Below, piece by piece: positions 5,020 through 8,002 of a stretch of DNA of 8,002 nt. A program made the translations under genes and the position numbers. The stretch is from JAJYSO01 sp964451785 (GTDB lineage Bacteria; Bacteroidota; Bacteroidia; Flavobacteriales; Flavobacteriaceae), in assembly GCA_964451785.1 (NCBI GenBank), contig CAYVJG010000063.1:1-8002 (forward strand). Direction: 5' to 3'. Numbering within the stretch: position 1 is the stretch's first letter; every line of letters starts with the position of its first letter. The notes under the pieces were generated by a model, which made no database searches, was not told the DNA's origin, and worked only from the letters and a program-made list of their open reading frames with translations.

Positions 5020-6417
5020 ATGGGGCAGACGTTGGTAGATAAAATTTGGGACGCACACGTGGTTAATCATCAAGAAAATTACCCTGATGTGCTGTATATT
5101 GATACGCATTTAATTCACGAAGTCACGAGTCCACAAGCTTTTAACGGACTTAAGCAGCGCAATATTCCGGTGTTTAGACCGCAACGCACACACGCTACGG
5201 CCGATCACAATGTACCTACGCTTAATCAACACTTGCCAATTAAGGAAGCTTTGAGTCGCTTGCAAGTGCAAAAACTCACCGAAAATTGTGATGAATACGG
5301 CATTGAACTCTACGGATTAGGACATCCTTTTCAGGGTATTGTGCATATTATTGGACCAGAATTAGGTATTTCTCTTCCGGGGTCAACTATTGTGTGTGGC
5401 GATAGCCATACCTCTACACACGGCGCTTTAGGAGCCATTGCTTTTGGTATAGGAACTTCGCAAGTAGAGCAAGTAATGGCTTCGCAATGTTTGTTGCAGT
5501 ACAAGCCTAAAAAAATGAAAATTCAAGTGGATGGTACTTTAAAAGAAGGCGTTTCTGCTAAGGATATCATCTTACACATCATTTCTAAAATATCATCTTC
5601 TGGTGCTACCGGTTATTTTGTAGAATACACGGGTGAGACCATTCGAAATTTGAGTATGGATGCGCGAATGACCATTTGTAATATGAGTATCGAAATGGGT
5701 GCGCGCGGCGGATTAATCGCTCCTGATGAAACCACTTTTGAGTATATCAAAGGACGCGAATTTGCGCCTAAAGGCGAAAACTGGGAGCGCGCTTTGGCTT
5801 ATTGGAAAACCTTGTACTCTGATACAGATGCACAGTTTGATAAAGCGCTACATTTTGATGCTGAAGACATTGAACCAATGATTACCTACGGTACTAACCC
5901 GGGAATGGGAGTAGGAGTGACGCACGCTGTGCCACGTGTTGAAGACATTACCCCTAGTGAACGCCCGTCATTCCAGAAAGCCTTAGATTATATGGCGGTG
6001 CCTGCAGGTGAATCTATGCTTAATCGCCCAATTGATTATGTGTTTATCGGTAGTTGTACAAATGCGCGTATTGAAGATTTGCGTGCTGTAGCAGCATTTG
6101 TCAAAGGAAAGAAAAAAGCCGATAGCGTAGAAGCCTGGATTGTACCGGGTTCGGCACAAGTGGCTCAACAAGCTAAAACCGAAGGTCTAGAAGCCATTTT
6201 ACAAGACGCAGGCTTTCAGTTGCGCCAACCGGGCTGCTCGGCTTGTTTGGCGATGAATGAAGATAAAATTCCTGCCGGAAAATACTGCGTATCGACCTCT
6301 AATCGAAATTTTGAAGGACGCCAAGGACCGCAATCGCGCACCTTTCTGGCTAGTCCACTGACCGCAGCGGCGGCAGCTGTAACCGGAAAAATTGTCGATG
6401 TACGCGACTATTTGTAA
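5020..6417 (+). CDS. leuC: 3-isopropylmalate dehydratase, large subunit
   Basis: LeuC with LeuD forms isopropylmalate isomerase, which converts 2-isopropylmalate to 3-isopropylmalate in leucine synthesis in the cytoplasm. From the ATG at 5020 it has 465 residues, against 466 in E. coli, and aligns from the first residues (TLVDKIWDAHVV). The aconitase-family signatures are present: DHNV (62-65), VCGDSHTSTHGA (125-136), and the three 4Fe-4S ligands C346 (GSCTNARIEDL), C406 and C409 (PGCSACLAM), matching C347, C407 and C410 of E. coli. STSNRNFEGRQG near the C-terminus is also conserved. An in-frame ATG at 4975 would add 15 residues (MLILLVKTIKLGGNF) not found in relatives. The 5020 start is preferred because of its AGGAGG site and the fit in length. 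It is the first gene of a plus-strand operon, with leuD 31 bases downstream. Confidence 0.97.
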   Translation: MGQTLVDKIWDAHVVNHQENYPDVLYIDTHLIHEVTSPQAFNGLKQRNIPVFRPQRTHATADHNVPTLNQHLPIKEALSRLQVQKLTENCDEYGIELYGLGHPFQGIVHIIGPELGISLPGSTIVCGDSHTSTHGALGAIAFGIGTSQVEQVMASQCLLQYKPKKMKIQVDGTLKEGVSAKDIILHIISKISSSGATGYFVEYTGETIRNLSMDARMTICNMSIEMGARGGLIAPDETTFEYIKGREFAPKGENWERALAYWKTLYSDTDAQFDKALHFDAEDIEPMITYGTNPGMGVGVTHAVPRVEDITPSERPSFQKALDYMAVPAGESMLNRPIDYVFIGSCTNARIEDLRAVAAFVKGKKKADSVEAWIVPGSAQVAQQAKTEGLEAILQDAGFQLRQPGCSACLAMNEDKIPAGKYCVSTSNRNFEGRQGPQSRTFLASPLTAAAAAVTGKIVDVRDYL

Positions 6418-6448
6418 AAGCCTGTTTAATCGTTCTGAAAAGTTTATT

Positions 6449-7057
6449 ATGAAAAAGAATTTTAATCAAATACAATCAACGGCCGTACCGGTGCCGATTG
6501 AAAATATAGATACCGATCAAATTATTCCGGCTCGTTTTCTAAAACAAACCTCTCGAGAAGGTTTTGGCGAAAATTTGTTTAGAGATTGGCGATACACCAA
6601 TGATGATGTCAATCAACCTAAAGTCGATTTTCCTTTAAATGACGCCAAATACAGCGGCGAAATTCTGTTGGGTGGCAAAAATTTTGGCTGTGGTTCATCG
6701 CGTGAGCACGCCGCTTGGGCTATTGCAGATTACGGGTTTCGCGTAGTTGTGAGTAGCTTCTTTGCCGATATTTTTAAAAATAATGCCCTTAACAACTTTT
6801 TACTGCCGGTTCAGGTGTCTGAAAGCTTTTTAGAAACGCTCTTTGCCGCTGTTCAAGCTGATCCTGATACACAAATTTTAGTGAATTTACCACAGCAAAC
6901 CATCAGCCTACCCGCTACAGGAGATTCTGAACAATTTGAAATAGATGCTTACAAAAAGGAATGTCTGAGCAATGGCTATGATGATATTGACTACTTGTTG
7001 AGTCAAAAAGAAGCCATTGAAACCTTTGAAACAAATAGACCGGATAATTTTAGATAA
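6449..7057 (+). CDS. leuD: 3-isopropylmalate dehydratase, small subunit
   Basis: LeuD supplies the swivelling domain that completes the isopropylmalate isomerase active site with LeuC. The 202-residue product matches the usual length (201 in E. coli). Conserved parts are NIDTDQIIPARFL (19-31), the substrate-binding NFGCGSSREHAAW (78-90), FADIFKNNALNN (105-116) and the C-terminal region. The ATG at 6449 is chosen because the protein then begins as LeuD proteins do. An earlier in-frame ATG at 6392 would add 19 unrelated residues and overlap the end of leuC by 26 bases. There is no clear Shine-Dalgarno sequence, as is common in this phylum. Its stop codon overlaps the leuB start by one base, implying translational coupling. 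Confidence 0.96.
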   Translation: MKKNFNQIQSTAVPVPIENIDTDQIIPARFLKQTSREGFGENLFRDWRYTNDDVNQPKVDFPLNDAKYSGEILLGGKNFGCGSSREHAAWAIADYGFRVVVSSFFADIFKNNALNNFLLPVQVSESFLETLFAAVQADPDTQILVNLPQQTISLPATGDSEQFEIDAYKKECLSNGYDDIDYLLSQKEAIETFETNRPDNFR

Positions 7058-8002
7058 TGAGTACAGTAAATAAAAATATAGTCGTCATCCCAGGTGATGG
7101 CATCGGACAAGAAGTCACCGTTTGGGGCAAAAAAGTTTTGGAACAAATTGCTGAACAATTTGGACACAGCTTTACCTTTTCAAAAGGATTAATGGGGCAC
7201 GTAGCCATTGAAGCTACCGGAAATCCACTACCTGATGAAACATTAGAAAAAGCTAAAGCTGCCGATGCTATTTTGTTTGGCGCTATCGGCCACGCCAAAT
7301 ACGACAATGACCCGTCGTTAAAAGTGCGCCCGGAACAAGGCTTACTCAAGATTAGAAAATCACTGGGACTTTATGCCAACCTGCGTCCTATTAAATTATT
7401 CGACGAGCTACTCAGCGCCTCAAGTATCAAGCCTGAAGTCTTAAAAGGCGCCGATATTTTGTTTTTTCGCGAGTTGACCGGCGATGTGTATTTTGGTGAT
7501 AAACACACTGAAGAAGACGGCAGTTATGCTTCAGATTTGATGAACTATCACCGCTATGAAGTAGAGCGCATTGCGCGAAAAGCTTTTGACGCCGCTATGA
7601 CCCGTCGTAAAAAAGTATGTTCAGTAGATAAAGCTAATGTATTGGCCACTTCACGGTTGTGGCGCGATGTGGTGCAAACGGTAGCTAAAGACTATCCGGA
7701 AGTAGAAGTACAGCATTTGTTTATTGATAATGCGGCGATGCAACTCATCAAAAATCCACGCCAATTTGATGTGGTGTTGACAGCCAATTTATTTGGGGAT
7801 ATTTTGACAGACGAAGCTTCACAAATTGCCGGCTCAATGGGAATGTTGGCCTCAGCATCAGTAGGCGATAGTATCGGATTTTATGAACCTATTCACGGAT
7901 CGGCACACGACATCGTAGGGCAAGGCATTGCCAATCCACTAGCTTCCATTTTGTCAGCGGCCTTGTTGCTCGACATTTCCTTTGGCTTAAAAGAAGAAGC
8001 TA
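7057..8002 (+). CDS. leuB: 3-isopropylmalate dehydrogenase (partial, runs off the right edge)
   Basis: LeuB oxidises and decarboxylates 3-isopropylmalate to 2-ketoisocaproate with NAD+, the step after LeuCD. The reading frame is open from the ATG at 7057, which shares its A with the leuD stop, to the edge: 315 residues of an expected 350-370. The residues that recognise and act on the substrate in Thermus LeuB are all present with constant offset: E93, L96, L97, R100, R110, R138, Y145, K192, D224, D248, D252. SVDKANVLATSRLW, GDILTDEASQIAGSMGML and YEPIHGSAHDI...GIANP are further family marks. Three positions differ from the commonest sequence: GDGIGQEV for GDGIGPEV, ELTGDVYFG for ELTGGIYFG, and HGSAHDI for HGSAPDI. 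These do not remove catalytic residues. A homologous isocitrate or tartrate dehydrogenase is ruled out by the E-x2-LL recognition segment and the operon context. Confidence 0.96.
   Translation, partial: MSTVNKNIVVIPGDGIGQEVTVWGKKVLEQIAEQFGHSFTFSKGLMGHVAIEATGNPLPDETLEKAKAADAILFGAIGHAKYDNDPSLKVRPEQGLLKIRKSLGLYANLRPIKLFDELLSASSIKPEVLKGADILFFRELTGDVYFGDKHTEEDGSYASDLMNYHRYEVERIARKAFDAAMTRRKKVCSVDKANVLATSRLWRDVVQTVAKDYPEVEVQHLFIDNAAMQLIKNPRQFDVVLTANLFGDILTDEASQIAGSMGMLASASVGDSIGFYEPIHGSAHDIVGQGIANPLASILSAALLLDISFGLKEEA

Noticed and set aside
5983..6171. 62-residue minus-strand frame within leuC
   Set aside because: It is antisense to the conserved Fe-S ligand region of leuC and explained by that coding sequence.
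6392..6448. Longer leuD start at 6392
   Set aside because: It would add 19 residues with no match to LeuD N-termini and overlap leuC. The ATG at 6449 gives the family's normal length.
7050..7349. 99-residue minus-strand frame
   Set aside because: It is antisense to the start of leuB, where the plus strand encodes a complete LeuB N-terminus.

Overview
The window looks like a chromosomal segment from a member of the Bacteroidota, most likely Flavobacteriia. Three things point there. The promoters fit the Bacteroidota consensus (TTTG, a spacer of about 20 bases, then TAnnTTTG), clearest upstream of the META lipoprotein gene. The intergenic DNA is very AT-rich. The small Cys/His-rich protein next to a CzcA-type pump resembles a pairing I associate with flavobacteria. 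No RNA gene, CRISPR array or complete mobile element is visible.

Left part (1-2055, minus strand): a metal-efflux module. A small exported protein with a dense Cys/His cluster (1741-2055, TTG start) is followed by an HME-RND pump gene (51-1586). The pump carries the intact N-terminal half of a CzcA-type transporter, including the DFG...D...E proton-relay motif. It then stops at 511 residues, just after the sixth membrane helix, and nothing recognisable as CzcA follows in the last 50 bases. The gene is either disrupted or split. The module seems to have its own promoter, with a GTTTAT-N2-ATAAAC palindrome at the expected start point. The gap before the pump gene contains two hairpins, the second ending in a U-tract, which resembles an attenuator.

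Middle part (2151-4870, minus strand): a two-domain META/HslJ lipoprotein with a clear promoter and a very strong intrinsic terminator, which insulates it from the metal module. Upstream of it is a 531-residue, helix-rich, probably cytoplasmic protein with TPR-like stretches and no function I can assign.

Right part (4975-8002, plus strand): the start of a leucine biosynthesis operon, divergent from the 531-residue gene: leuC, leuD and leuB (running off the right edge). LeuC and LeuD form the isopropylmalate isomerase, and LeuB oxidises its product. All catalytic residues checked are present. leuA is not in the window and does not lie between leuD and leuB, so it is either downstream or elsewhere. 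leuC has an unusually good Shine-Dalgarno sequence for this phylum.

Most of the window is ordinary. The parts worth a second look are the truncation of the pump and the regulatory DNA around the metal module.
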